In this document: positions 38,856 through 46,216 of the stretch, in pieces
Numbering within the stretch: position 1 is the stretch's first letter
How the letters are laid out: the number at the start of each line of letters is the position of its first letter
NCBI RefSeq assembly: GCF_007745175.1
Contig: NZ_CP036271.1
Span: forward strand, 744,001 to 808,000
From: Caulifigura coniformis
GTDB taxonomy: Bacteria > Planctomycetota > Planctomycetia > Planctomycetales > Planctomycetaceae
Length of the DNA: 64,000 nucleotides
Reading direction: 5' to 3'
Notes under the pieces: generated by a model
Databases searched by the model: none
Told to the model about the DNA's origin: nothing
Seen by the model: only the letters and a program-made list of their open reading frames with translations
Position numbers and translations under genes: made by a program

Positions 38856-39869
38856 GTGGCCCAGTTGAAGACAGCTGCGAGAAGGCTCGCGTTTACGCTG
38901 ATTGAACTGTTGGTCGTGATCGCGATCATCGCGATCCTGATCGCCCTGCTGCTACCGGCCGTTCAGCAGGCCCGCGAGGCGGCTCGTCGGACGCAGTGCA
39001 AGAACAATCTCAAGCAGATTGGTCTCGCCCTGCACAACTACATCAGCACCTGCAACGAAATGTTGCCGAACGGCGGCGGAACACTGAGCGGTTATCCGAA
39101 CGACCATTCCCCGCTCTGCAAGCTGCTGCCGTATTGCGATCAGGCCAACCTGCAGAATCTCGTCGATTTCGGAATTCAGATGGGGCACCCGGCGTCGGTG
39201 GCGCTGCCCGCAGCCCTGCGGCCTGTTGCAAGGACTCCGATTCCGATGTTCCTGTGTCCCTCGGACCCGGCTCCCTCGGTGACGCCCTTCACCACCAACC
39301 AGACCGACAATGTGATGTACTCAGGGTCGAACTACCTGGGCAATCAGAGCGACGGGACGCTGACCACTCCGGCGCAGACTCATCCGATCAATCCGGGGAA
39401 CGGCCTGTTCTGGGTCGGCGGGAGTGTCCGAATCGCCTGGTGCACGGATGGAACGTCGAACACGATCGCATTCGCTGAAACCTGTCGCGGCGATGGCATT
39501 CGCACGCCCAACACAAACCCGATCACAGATCCCCGGAAGTATCGTGCATTCGGCGTGTCGGATGTGTACGCCTACGTCGACACCGGCACGGGAGCACACA
39601 CGCATTGGGATGGCGGACGCGGAACCACCTGGCTCCGCAGCACGGTCCCCGAGGGGGGCATCATGAACGGCTATCTCGTCCCGAACAGCAAATCGCCCGA
39701 TGCCATCATCGGATCGACAAAACTCACCGCCTCCCGAAGCTGGCACACCGGCGGAGCGCATGCTGTGTTTATGGACGGCAGCGTTCGATTCCTGGGCGAC
39801 TCGGTCGACAAAACCACCTATCGCGGAGCATGGACTCGGAGCGGCGGCGAAGTCCTGGGCGAGTTCTAA
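38856..39869 (+). CDS. DUF1559 protein with type IV pilin-like N-terminus, inside the esterase operon
   Basis: 337 residues from GTG 38856, preferred because GGGAGA lies six bases upstream; ATG 38826 lacks such a site. The start [20 protein letters not shown] carries the prepilin-type motif with Ala in place of the usual Gly before Phe, then the hydrophobic helix and NNLKQIGLALHNYIST. The end has SWHTGGAHAVFMDGSVRFLGDSVD. It sits between the two siderophore-type esterases, about 180 bases after the first and 100 bases before the second, in the same orientation. Whether it works with them or is a neutral passenger is unknown. Confidence 0.92.
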   Translation: MAQLKTAARRLAFTLIELLVVIAIIAILIALLLPAVQQAREAARRTQCKNNLKQIGLALHNYISTCNEMLPNGGGTLSGYPNDHSPLCKLLPYCDQANLQNLVDFGIQMGHPASVALPAALRPVARTPIPMFLCPSDPAPSVTPFTTNQTDNVMYSGSNYLGNQSDGTLTTPAQTHPINPGNGLFWVGGSVRIAWCTDGTSNTIAFAETCRGDGIRTPNTNPITDPRKYRAFGVSDVYAYVDTGTGAHTHWDGGRGTTWLRSTVPEGGIMNGYLVPNSKSPDAIIGSTKLTASRSWHTGGAHAVFMDGSVRFLGDSVDKTTYRGAWTRSGGEVLGEF

Positions 39870-39972
39870 CGCCCCCGTGTTCGTCTTCGTCGGGAACGAG
39901 TCACGTCGCTCATGGGGCGTCGCGGCCTCGTTCCTCCTGGATGCTGGCGTGGCGACGAGTTTCGGAGTTGCG

Positions 39973-41595
39973 ATGAGCTGGTTGAGTGCGGTGTCCGGCC
40001 TGATTCTCGTCTCCGTCCTTGCCGTGACCGGCGACCTGCATGCGGGCGACCGGTTGAAAGTGGGGTCCCGGGTTCAAGGCAATCTGATCGATGCGCGTCC
40101 GACATCATTCGACGTCGACGCGGGCGAAGGAGACTACGTCAAGGGGACGATTCGCGGTGACGGGCTCACGCTCCGGCTGGTCGACCGTGAGGGAAATCCG
40201 GTTCGGACATTGGTTCGAGGTTCCACCAGCGAGCAGGAGTTCATGTTCGTCGCCGGCGCGCTGGTCCCTTATCGCCTCGACGTCAGCGGGCGGAATGACC
40301 AGTCGTTTCAGATCTCGATTGACCTCCTGACGGCGAGGCAGGACCAGCACACTCCTCCGAGTTCACTGGAAAGTCCCCGCCTGCAGCGCCTTGCCTCGAG
40401 TGTGGATGACCCCGGCGCCGTCGAGGAATTCTGGCAGGAACGCCGACGTGAAGGGGGGCCGATCGTCGAGTACAGCGATGCACTGCCGTCCCTTGGCAAG
40501 GAAACGGCGCTCGTGACCTTTCTTTGGCGCGGAGCGAAGCGAGGGGTGAGACTTTTTGGCGCGCCCTCCAACGATCACGATGACATGTCGCATCTCGCTC
40601 GGACCGATGTGTGGTACCGCAGTTATCAGGTGCCGGCCTCGGCGCGGATCGGATACAAGCTCGCCCCTGACGTGCCGGAACTCGATGCGTCGGCAACGGT
40701 TCGCCGTCGTGCGATCCTCGCGACGGCCCAGCGGGACCCGTTGAACCCGAAGTCGTTTGCCGCCGACGGCGCTGAAGATGTCTTCGCGGGTGAATCTCTC
40801 CTCGAACTCCGCGACGCGCCGGCTGCCGAGTGGCTGACGCCGCCGGCGGACGCTCCGCGGGGAGAGGTCACACGGCATCGCCTTGCGAGCACAGTTTTGG
40901 GGAACGAGAGGAACATTTTTCTTTACCGGCCGAACGACTCCCGCGGCGACACAGCGAACGGGCTCGTCGTGTGCTTCGATGGCGAGAAATGTGTCGACGA
41001 AATGCAGGTGCCGGCAGTTCTGGACGCACTGATCGCGGCGAAGAAGATTCCACCAACAGCCGCGATCCTGATTGGAAATCCAAGCACTCAGACCCGTTCC
41101 GCAGAGCTTCCGCCGAACCGCGCGTTCATCTCATTCCTGTCGGAAGAGCTGATGCCCTGGGCCGCCTCGCAGAAAGTTTCTGCCGACGCTTCACGCACCG
41201 TCCTGACCGGGGCCAGCTATGGAGGACTTGCAGCCGCGTACTATTCGTTGGAACTGCCACAACTGTTCGGCAATGCGTCGTGTCAGTCGGGATCCTTCTG
41301 GTGGTCCCCGGGCTCGGGCCCCGGGCGGGAGGCCGGCGAACCGGGGTGGCTGAATCGCGAATTCGCGAGTCGATCACGCGTGCCGGTGAAGTTCTACCTG
41401 GAAGCGGGGACATTCGAAGTCAGTCAGCGATCGGCCGGAATTCTTCCGATGACCCGCCATCTTCGGGACGTACTGACGGCCAAAGGCTACGACGTGCAAT
41501 ACGCCGAGTACGCCGGCGGACACGGCTATGTCTACTGGCGACACACCTTCGCCAACGGGCTGATTGCTCTCCTCGGACGCGATGAGCGAGAGTGA
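39973..41595 (+). CDS. Fes-type enterochelin esterase with N-terminal domain, secreted
   Basis: 540 residues from ATG 39973, which begins a Sec signal peptide (LSAVSGLILVSVLAVTGDLHA). A beta-rich domain of about 110 residues precedes the Fes-like N-terminal domain (ALVTFLWRGAKRGVRLFG and TDVWYRSYQVPASARIGYKL), followed by the alpha/beta-hydrolase catalytic domain: NIFLYRPND, VVCFDGEKCVDEMQVPAVLD, the nucleophile elbow GASYGG with Ser415, and GGHGYVYW with His517. Canonical Fes is cytoplasmic and about 400 residues; this one is exported and larger, so it may cut siderophores outside the cell. It overlaps the PepSY gene by four bases (GTGA). Confidence 0.85.
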   Translation: MSWLSAVSGLILVSVLAVTGDLHAGDRLKVGSRVQGNLIDARPTSFDVDAGEGDYVKGTIRGDGLTLRLVDREGNPVRTLVRGSTSEQEFMFVAGALVPYRLDVSGRNDQSFQISIDLLTARQDQHTPPSSLESPRLQRLASSVDDPGAVEEFWQERRREGGPIVEYSDALPSLGKETALVTFLWRGAKRGVRLFGAPSNDHDDMSHLARTDVWYRSYQVPASARIGYKLAPDVPELDASATVRRRAILATAQRDPLNPKSFAADGAEDVFAGESLLELRDAPAAEWLTPPADAPRGEVTRHRLASTVLGNERNIFLYRPNDSRGDTANGLVVCFDGEKCVDEMQVPAVLDALIAAKKIPPTAAILIGNPSTQTRSAELPPNRAFISFLSEELMPWAASQKVSADASRTVLTGASYGGLAAAYYSLELPQLFGNASCQSGSFWWSPGSGPGREAGEPGWLNREFASRSRVPVKFYLEAGTFEVSQRSAGILPMTRHLRDVLTAKGYDVQYAEYAGGHGYVYWRHTFANGLIALLGRDERE

Positions 41596-42908
41596 ACGTG
41601 AGTGAGACAACTGCAACAACCGCCTCCGGGCCCCGATTGTATCCCGTCGTCTGGCGCTGGCATTTCTATGGCGGGCTCTTCACGGCCCCCATTGTCTGGA
41701 TTCTCGCGATCACAGGTGCGCTTTATGCCTTCCGGACCGAGTTGACCGCCTGGCGCGACCATGACCTGAGAATCGTGACGCCAAGCGGTGAACGGCTTCC
41801 GTATGACCAGTTGATCGAAATGGCACGTGAGCAGTCGGGCGCTCACGAGATCGAGGCGCTGGCGGCGTATCCTGAACCCGATCGGTCGATCAAGTTCGTC
41901 GGGCACGTGGACAGTGCCGGGCCTGCGGCAGGACACGAGCGCCACCTGCTGATCTACATCGATCCCTACACCGGAAAGATGCTCGGGTCGCGATTCGAAG
42001 ATGAGGACTTCTTCGAGATCGTGCTCGACCTGCACCGGACACTGTTGATGGGCTCCACCGGGCGGATTCTCGCCGAACTGGCGACGAGCTGGGGGGTGGT
42101 CCTGATTGCGACCGGAGTCTTCCTGTGGTGGCCGCGAGGCAAACGCAACGTCGGCGTCTGGATGCCACGGGTTCGTGGAAAGCTCTATGCGGTCCTGCGA
42201 GACTGGCATGCGGTCACCGGAGCCTACCTGGCGCCGTTGATCCTGCTGGTCGCCGGCACGGGCTTGTTCTTCACGCTGGTCTGGGGAACGTCCTGGAACA
42301 CGGCCGCGCAAAAGCTGGGCCAATGGCCCGCTCGATGGATGGGACCGCCGCCGAAGTGCCAGGCGCCCGCCGAAGGAGCGTCGCGAGTTTCCGTCGACAC
42401 CGTCGTCCGCACATTCGTCCAGCACAGCCGTCCCGGGGACGCGATTCTTTATCGGTTTCCGCCGTCTCCGGACATCGCGCACCGTGCGTTCTTCATGCAG
42501 GATGAAGACAAGAACTCGTTGCGGATGGTGAGCATCGATCCCTTCACCGGCACGCTGATCGACGTCCTGCAGGTGAGCGACCTGCCTCTCATGTTCCAGA
42601 TGCGCGTGTGGTCAGTCTCGATCCACATGGGGCAGATTCTGGGGACGCCGACGAAGATCCTGGCCCTGATCGCGAGTGCTGGATTGTTCTTGCTGTCGTT
42701 GACCGGCGTCTGGATGTGGTGGAAACGCCGACCCACTGGTCGATCCGGTTTTCCCCGCCGGCCCTCTCCGGGCAATCTTCCCCGGTGGGGATGGGCCCTG
42801 ATCGTTGTGTGCGGTATCGCAATGCCGGTGGTCGGACTGTCGTTCGTTGTCGTCTCCCTCCTGGACTGGATTCTGTTACGACGGCAGGTCCGTGCAGCGG
42901 CGGATTAG
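41592..42908 (+). CDS. PepSY-associated transmembrane protein (putative iron-siderophore reductase type)
   Basis: 438 residues, starting at GTG 41592 inside the Fes stop codon. Membrane segments include IVWILAITGALYAFR, WGVVLIATGVFLWWPRG, LAPLILLVAGTGLFFTLVWG, LALIASAGLFLLSLTGVWMWW and WALIVVCGIAMPVVGLSFVVV. HWHFYGGLFTAP-like WRWHFYGGLF, LHRTLLMG, WHAVTGAY and SIHMGQILG supply conserved His residues that in this family can bind haem. Family members (PiuB, FoxB-like) are linked to ferric-siderophore reduction. The domain and the coupling to Fes make it the likely reductive or uptake-associated member of the operon. Confidence 0.88.
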   Translation: MNVSETTATTASGPRLYPVVWRWHFYGGLFTAPIVWILAITGALYAFRTELTAWRDHDLRIVTPSGERLPYDQLIEMAREQSGAHEIEALAAYPEPDRSIKFVGHVDSAGPAAGHERHLLIYIDPYTGKMLGSRFEDEDFFEIVLDLHRTLLMGSTGRILAELATSWGVVLIATGVFLWWPRGKRNVGVWMPRVRGKLYAVLRDWHAVTGAYLAPLILLVAGTGLFFTLVWGTSWNTAAQKLGQWPARWMGPPPKCQAPAEGASRVSVDTVVRTFVQHSRPGDAILYRFPPSPDIAHRAFFMQDEDKNSLRMVSIDPFTGTLIDVLQVSDLPLMFQMRVWSVSIHMGQILGTPTKILALIASAGLFLLSLTGVWMWWKRRPTGRSGFPRRPSPGNLPRWGWALIVVCGIAMPVVGLSFVVVSLLDWILLRRQVRAAAD

Positions 42909-43008
42909 CGCGGTTTTCGACCTGGCGGATCGTGTGGAGCTCACGGCGTTCGCGTCAGGGGACACCTGCACTGCGGCGACGGGCCCGCGTTGGCACAACA
43001 TGACGAAA

Positions 43009-43023
43009 CTCCAGCTCCTGGAG
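43009..43023 (-). terminator. Short hairpin downstream of the cyanophycinase gene
   Basis: CTCCAG (43009-43014) and CTGGAG (43018-43023) form a perfect 6-bp stem with a 3-base loop, between two convergent genes. On the minus strand the stem is followed by TTTC, weak as a U-tract. Confidence 0.3.
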
Positions 43024-43034
43024 AAGACGTTCGA

Positions 43035-43865
43035 TCAGGGCACAATTTTTGCGCGAGACTTGAGGTCGAACCGATCTCCGGGCTTCAGGAAGTACCAGGG
43101 GTCTTCGCCCTCCCTCCGTGGCCGGCGTGGATCGGTGACGACGACGTCGCTCTCGCCGATGACTTCAAACTGGTCTCCCTGGACGACGATCGCGGTCTTC
43201 TCATCGACCCCGAGGCCGAGCAGTTCCGGATGCTTTTCGACGACCGGTGCGAGATCCGGAATTCGCTTGCGGCGAATGACATGCTGGTCAATCGCGACAT
43301 CCTTCAGGAGGGCGAAGCCTTCTTCGTGCCCGGGCGACATCATGACCTGGTTTCCTTCGACCGCGCCCCGCACGAGGTAAGAACCCTGGATCGTCGCGCC
43401 GGCCGAGGTTCCTCCCACGACGCCGCCGCGGGTGAGCACGTCCAGTACAGCGGCTTGGGTCCGTGTTCCGAGATAGGCGTCCGCGAGGCGCCACTGACGG
43501 CCGCCACCGAACCAGACGCCCCGGGCAGTTTGAAGCGGCTTCACAAACTCGGCGGAGTCGGCCACTCCGCGGTCGCGGGTGTGCAGCACTGTGACGTTCT
43601 TCGCTCCCCGGGAGCGGAGCAGCTGCGCGCCTCCCGACTTGTCATCAAATTCGTCCTGCTCGCCAGCCGTGGGGATCACCACGATCGGCGATTCGGGGCC
43701 GCCGGCCAGTTCGATGAACCGCGTGGAGATCACGCCGTCCTTGCCGTCTCCTCCGCCCCCGGCGATTACCAGCGCTCCCTTCGGCGGGCCGATGGCTGTT
43801 TCGGCCTGGCTTGTGATCGGGATCGCGAGCCCCAGAAGCATCGCCCAGATTCCGCTTCGCGTCAT
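43035..43865 (-). CDS. Secreted cyanophycinase-family (peptidase S51) protein
   Basis: 276 residues from ATG 43865, which begins a signal peptide (IWAMLLGLAIPITSQA). The sequence follows the S51 pattern: GALVIAGGGG, IVVIPTAGEQDEF, GVWFGGGRQWRLADAYLGT, catalytic GGTSAGA with Ser154, MMSPGHEEGFALLKDVAIDQHVIRRKR and GLGVDEKTAIVV. Cyanophycinase cuts cyanophycin to beta-Asp-Arg dipeptides; export of the enzyme suggests use of polymer from outside or a different peptide substrate. No cyanophycin synthetase or isoaspartyl dipeptidase is in the window. The gene converges on the PepSY gene. Confidence 0.9.
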   Translation of the reverse strand: MTRSGIWAMLLGLAIPITSQAETAIGPPKGALVIAGGGGDGKDGVISTRFIELAGGPESPIVVIPTAGEQDEFDDKSGGAQLLRSRGAKNVTVLHTRDRGVADSAEFVKPLQTARGVWFGGGRQWRLADAYLGTRTQAAVLDVLTRGGVVGGTSAGATIQGSYLVRGAVEGNQVMMSPGHEEGFALLKDVAIDQHVIRRKRIPDLAPVVEKHPELLGLGVDEKTAIVVQGDQFEVIGESDVVVTDPRRPRREGEDPWYFLKPGDRFDLKSRAKIVP

Positions 43866-43885
43866 CGCTGTCGCTCCGATGTGCG

Positions 43886-44065
43886 TCATTCCCGCTCGGC
43901 CCACACGCGAACACCGTCGTCATCGATCATCACATGGATCACGTTCGGGCAGCAGCAGACAGGACAATCCTCGACGTATTCCTGATCCTCACCGGCCGAA
44001 GCGTCAATCGGCACGACGATCTCTTCGCCGCAGGAATCACACGTATAGGAGGCTTCGTCCTGCAT
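43886..44065 (-). CDS. CPXCG-motif cysteine-rich small protein
   Basis: 59 residues from ATG 44065. Cysteines occur as YTCDSCGEEIVVPID and DCPVCCCPNVIHVMIDDDG, the pattern of the CPXCG family (usually CPYCG...DCxVCCxPI). The paired CxxC motifs suggest a single zinc site; the acidic linker (SAGEDQEYVE) is typical. Function is unknown. It begins 160 bases from the divergent SHD1 gene and ends 20 bases before the cyanophycinase start, so those two may be co-transcribed. Confidence 0.82.
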   Translation of the reverse strand: MQDEASYTCDSCGEEIVVPIDASAGEDQEYVEDCPVCCCPNVIHVMIDDDGVRVWAERE

Positions 44066-44225
44066 GGTCTTTCGGGGCTGGACCTGTCGCCGGACAGCAT
44101 CACGAGTGCGTCGTCGAGATGTCAAAGCTGTCGCTCGGGAACAGGATTCCCAGGGGTCGAGCCCGTAGTACACTGGTCGACCAGGAGGCTTCAGCTCTCG
44201 TTCGTTCTTGTGCGCAGAGGACGTG

Positions 44226-46070
44226 ATGGGTCACACGATTCTGAATCGGGCAGGGCTTTTGTCCCTGGCCGTGGGTTGTCTGTTGATCGGAGAGTCGCTG
44301 TTCGCTCAGTCAGTCGGGCCGCGCAAGTGGAAGGACCTGACCGGCAAGTTCGAGATCGAGGCGACGTATGTCAGCTTCGAGGGAGGCAAGGTCACGCTGA
44401 AGCAGACCGACGGTGAGGTTGTCGAGATCCCGATCAGTCAGCTCTCACCCGCCGACGTGCAGTATGTGCTCAAAGAGAAGTCGGGTGTGTCGCTCTCGAT
44501 TCCCGGCGTATCGCCGGACGAAGAAGCGAAATCCGCGACCGGGCCGACTGCCGCCGCGATCCGCTGGGCGGGTGTGCCCGAGCTTTCACTGCCTGCAAAG
44601 AACAACTGGGGCGCTATCAGGATTGAGCCCCCCGTGGTCAAGAAGGCGAAATCCTCGCGACTGCCGAACACGCGGGATTTCGTGTTCGAGAAGTTCACGA
44701 ACTTTGTCGCTGGTCGGGGATTTGCGATTGCGGGCTACAACTTTCCAGAGCCGCATTCGTTCGGGAAAAAAGGGACGACGCGCCTGGTGCGCGTGAATCT
44801 CGAATCGGGCAAGGTCGAAGGAACGATCATCACGGACGGCATCTTTTCGCTGATGGATGTTTCTCCCAGCGGTGAAGAACTGGTGATGCGGGTGGAATCT
44901 CCGAATGCGGGGAAATCGACGGATCTCGAGATCTGGCGGCCCGCCGGCAAAACAGTCGAACGGAAGAAGGCCTTCGCGCCGTTTGTCGACGGAGATCAGT
45001 TCTTCCAGCAGGTCGAAATGGCGCTGCTGGGAGTGAACGGACGACTGGTCGTCACCAGCTACGGAGAGCGGGCCGGAATCATCGATGTCGAGACCGGCAA
45101 TCCGATCGCGACAACGCCCAAGGCTCATGGGGCGTGCCTGTCGCCCGATCGCAAATACGCGGCCATCCTGGGCGACTCGCTGTTCATCGTGGACCTCGCC
45201 AGCGGAGAGACGCTCGCGAGCCTTCCGGTGAATCTGAGTTCCGGCGGGGTCGTTGCGTTCAGTCCGGATGGCAAACGGCTTGCGGCTCAGAGCGGCCTGT
45301 CGCTCACCGTCTGGGATCTCAGCACCGGCGAAACCTACAGGGAAGAAGTTCTGCCGGGTGGCGCGACCGCCAGCAATGAACGCTTTGCCTGGACGTCACC
45401 CAACCACATTCTGGTCGGCGAAACCCTGTTCGACCTCGAGAACCATCTGCCGCTGTGGCGATACAGCGGCGTCGACAACTCCCTGTCGTACGGAGCGTCG
45501 ACTCTCGTCCTCACCCACTTTGGTCAGCAGACTCCGGTGCTGACCGCGGTAACACTCCCGCACCCGGCTGCGGTCGCCATGGCCAGGCAGGCTCTGGCGT
45601 CGGGCAACCTGTTCGCTGTGAGGCCCGGGACGTCGGTCAGCGTGGACGTCAGTGCGATTCCAGACGCCGGCGAGCAGGCCAGGGCGAAATCAGGACTCGA
45701 ATCACGGCTGATCGCAGCGGGTCTCAAACCCGTGACAGGAGGCCCGATCGTTTTGAAGGCCTCGGTCGAAACGTCGAGCAGCCAGCGGGTGTTTCGGAGA
45801 CTGGGAACTCTGGATGCTCCAGAGAGCGTGACGGTGACCGAGTACATTGCGAAGGTCGAGATGCTGGTCGACGGCAAGAGTGCCTGGCAGAACGCATCCC
45901 GAACGGGTGGGGCGCTGTCGCTGATGACAACCGGGAACGAGTCGCTCCAGGACGCCGCTTCGAAATCGAGCCGGCCCAACTATGGCTTCTTCTCCGAGGT
46001 CAAGCTGCCGCAGTATGTGCTCCGGCCGGGAGGCGCGGGACATCTGGGAGCGGACTCGGTGGCCCCGTAG
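44226..46070 (+). CDS. Secreted SHD1-domain / beta-propeller-like protein, copy 1
   Basis: 614 residues from ATG 44226, with AGAGGA just upstream. After a signal peptide (LLSLAVGCLLIGESLFAQ) comes an SHD1 (Sla1 homology 1) domain: RKWKDLTGKFEIEATYVSFEGGKVTLKQTDGEVVEIPISQLSPADVQYV. A linker follows, then about 300 residues of WD40-like strands (SPDRKYAAILGDSLFIVDLASG and FSPDGKRLAAQSGLSLTVWDLSTG), and a C-terminal alpha/beta region ending SRPNYGFFSEVKLPQYVLRPGG. It is a tandem paralogue of the next gene. SHD1 in yeast Sla1 binds NPFxD peptides; the bacterial ligand is not known. Confidence 0.83.
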   Translation: MGHTILNRAGLLSLAVGCLLIGESLFAQSVGPRKWKDLTGKFEIEATYVSFEGGKVTLKQTDGEVVEIPISQLSPADVQYVLKEKSGVSLSIPGVSPDEEAKSATGPTAAAIRWAGVPELSLPAKNNWGAIRIEPPVVKKAKSSRLPNTRDFVFEKFTNFVAGRGFAIAGYNFPEPHSFGKKGTTRLVRVNLESGKVEGTIITDGIFSLMDVSPSGEELVMRVESPNAGKSTDLEIWRPAGKTVERKKAFAPFVDGDQFFQQVEMALLGVNGRLVVTSYGERAGIIDVETGNPIATTPKAHGACLSPDRKYAAILGDSLFIVDLASGETLASLPVNLSSGGVVAFSPDGKRLAAQSGLSLTVWDLSTGETYREEVLPGGATASNERFAWTSPNHILVGETLFDLENHLPLWRYSGVDNSLSYGASTLVLTHFGQQTPVLTAVTLPHPAAVAMARQALASGNLFAVRPGTSVSVDVSAIPDAGEQARAKSGLESRLIAAGLKPVTGGPIVLKASVETSSSQRVFRRLGTLDAPESVTVTEYIAKVEMLVDGKSAWQNASRTGGALSLMTTGNESLQDAASKSSRPNYGFFSEVKLPQYVLRPGGAGHLGADSVAP

Positions 46071-46082
46071 GCCGGCGCCGGC
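46071..46082. repeat. 12-bp perfect palindrome after the first SHD1 gene
   Basis: GCCGGCGCCGGC begins directly after the TAG stop of the first SHD1 gene. It is self-complementary over 12 bases. It could fold into a small stem at the transcript end, although no T run follows. Confidence 0.5.
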
Positions 46083-46216
46083 TTGTTGGGAATCCCCGCC
46101 CCACCGTCTGGATCTGTCCCCGCGCCGGACATGATTCACAAGGGTTCTCTTCGCGATACACTCATGGCTGCTGACTGTGGCTCATCCCAGATTCGTTTCT
46201 TCGCGGGGGGAAGACG

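Noticed and set aside
42909-43034. Small open frame between the PepSY and cyanophycinase genes
   Set aside because: The plus-strand frame here runs into the antisense of the cyanophycinase gene and has no domain or start signal.
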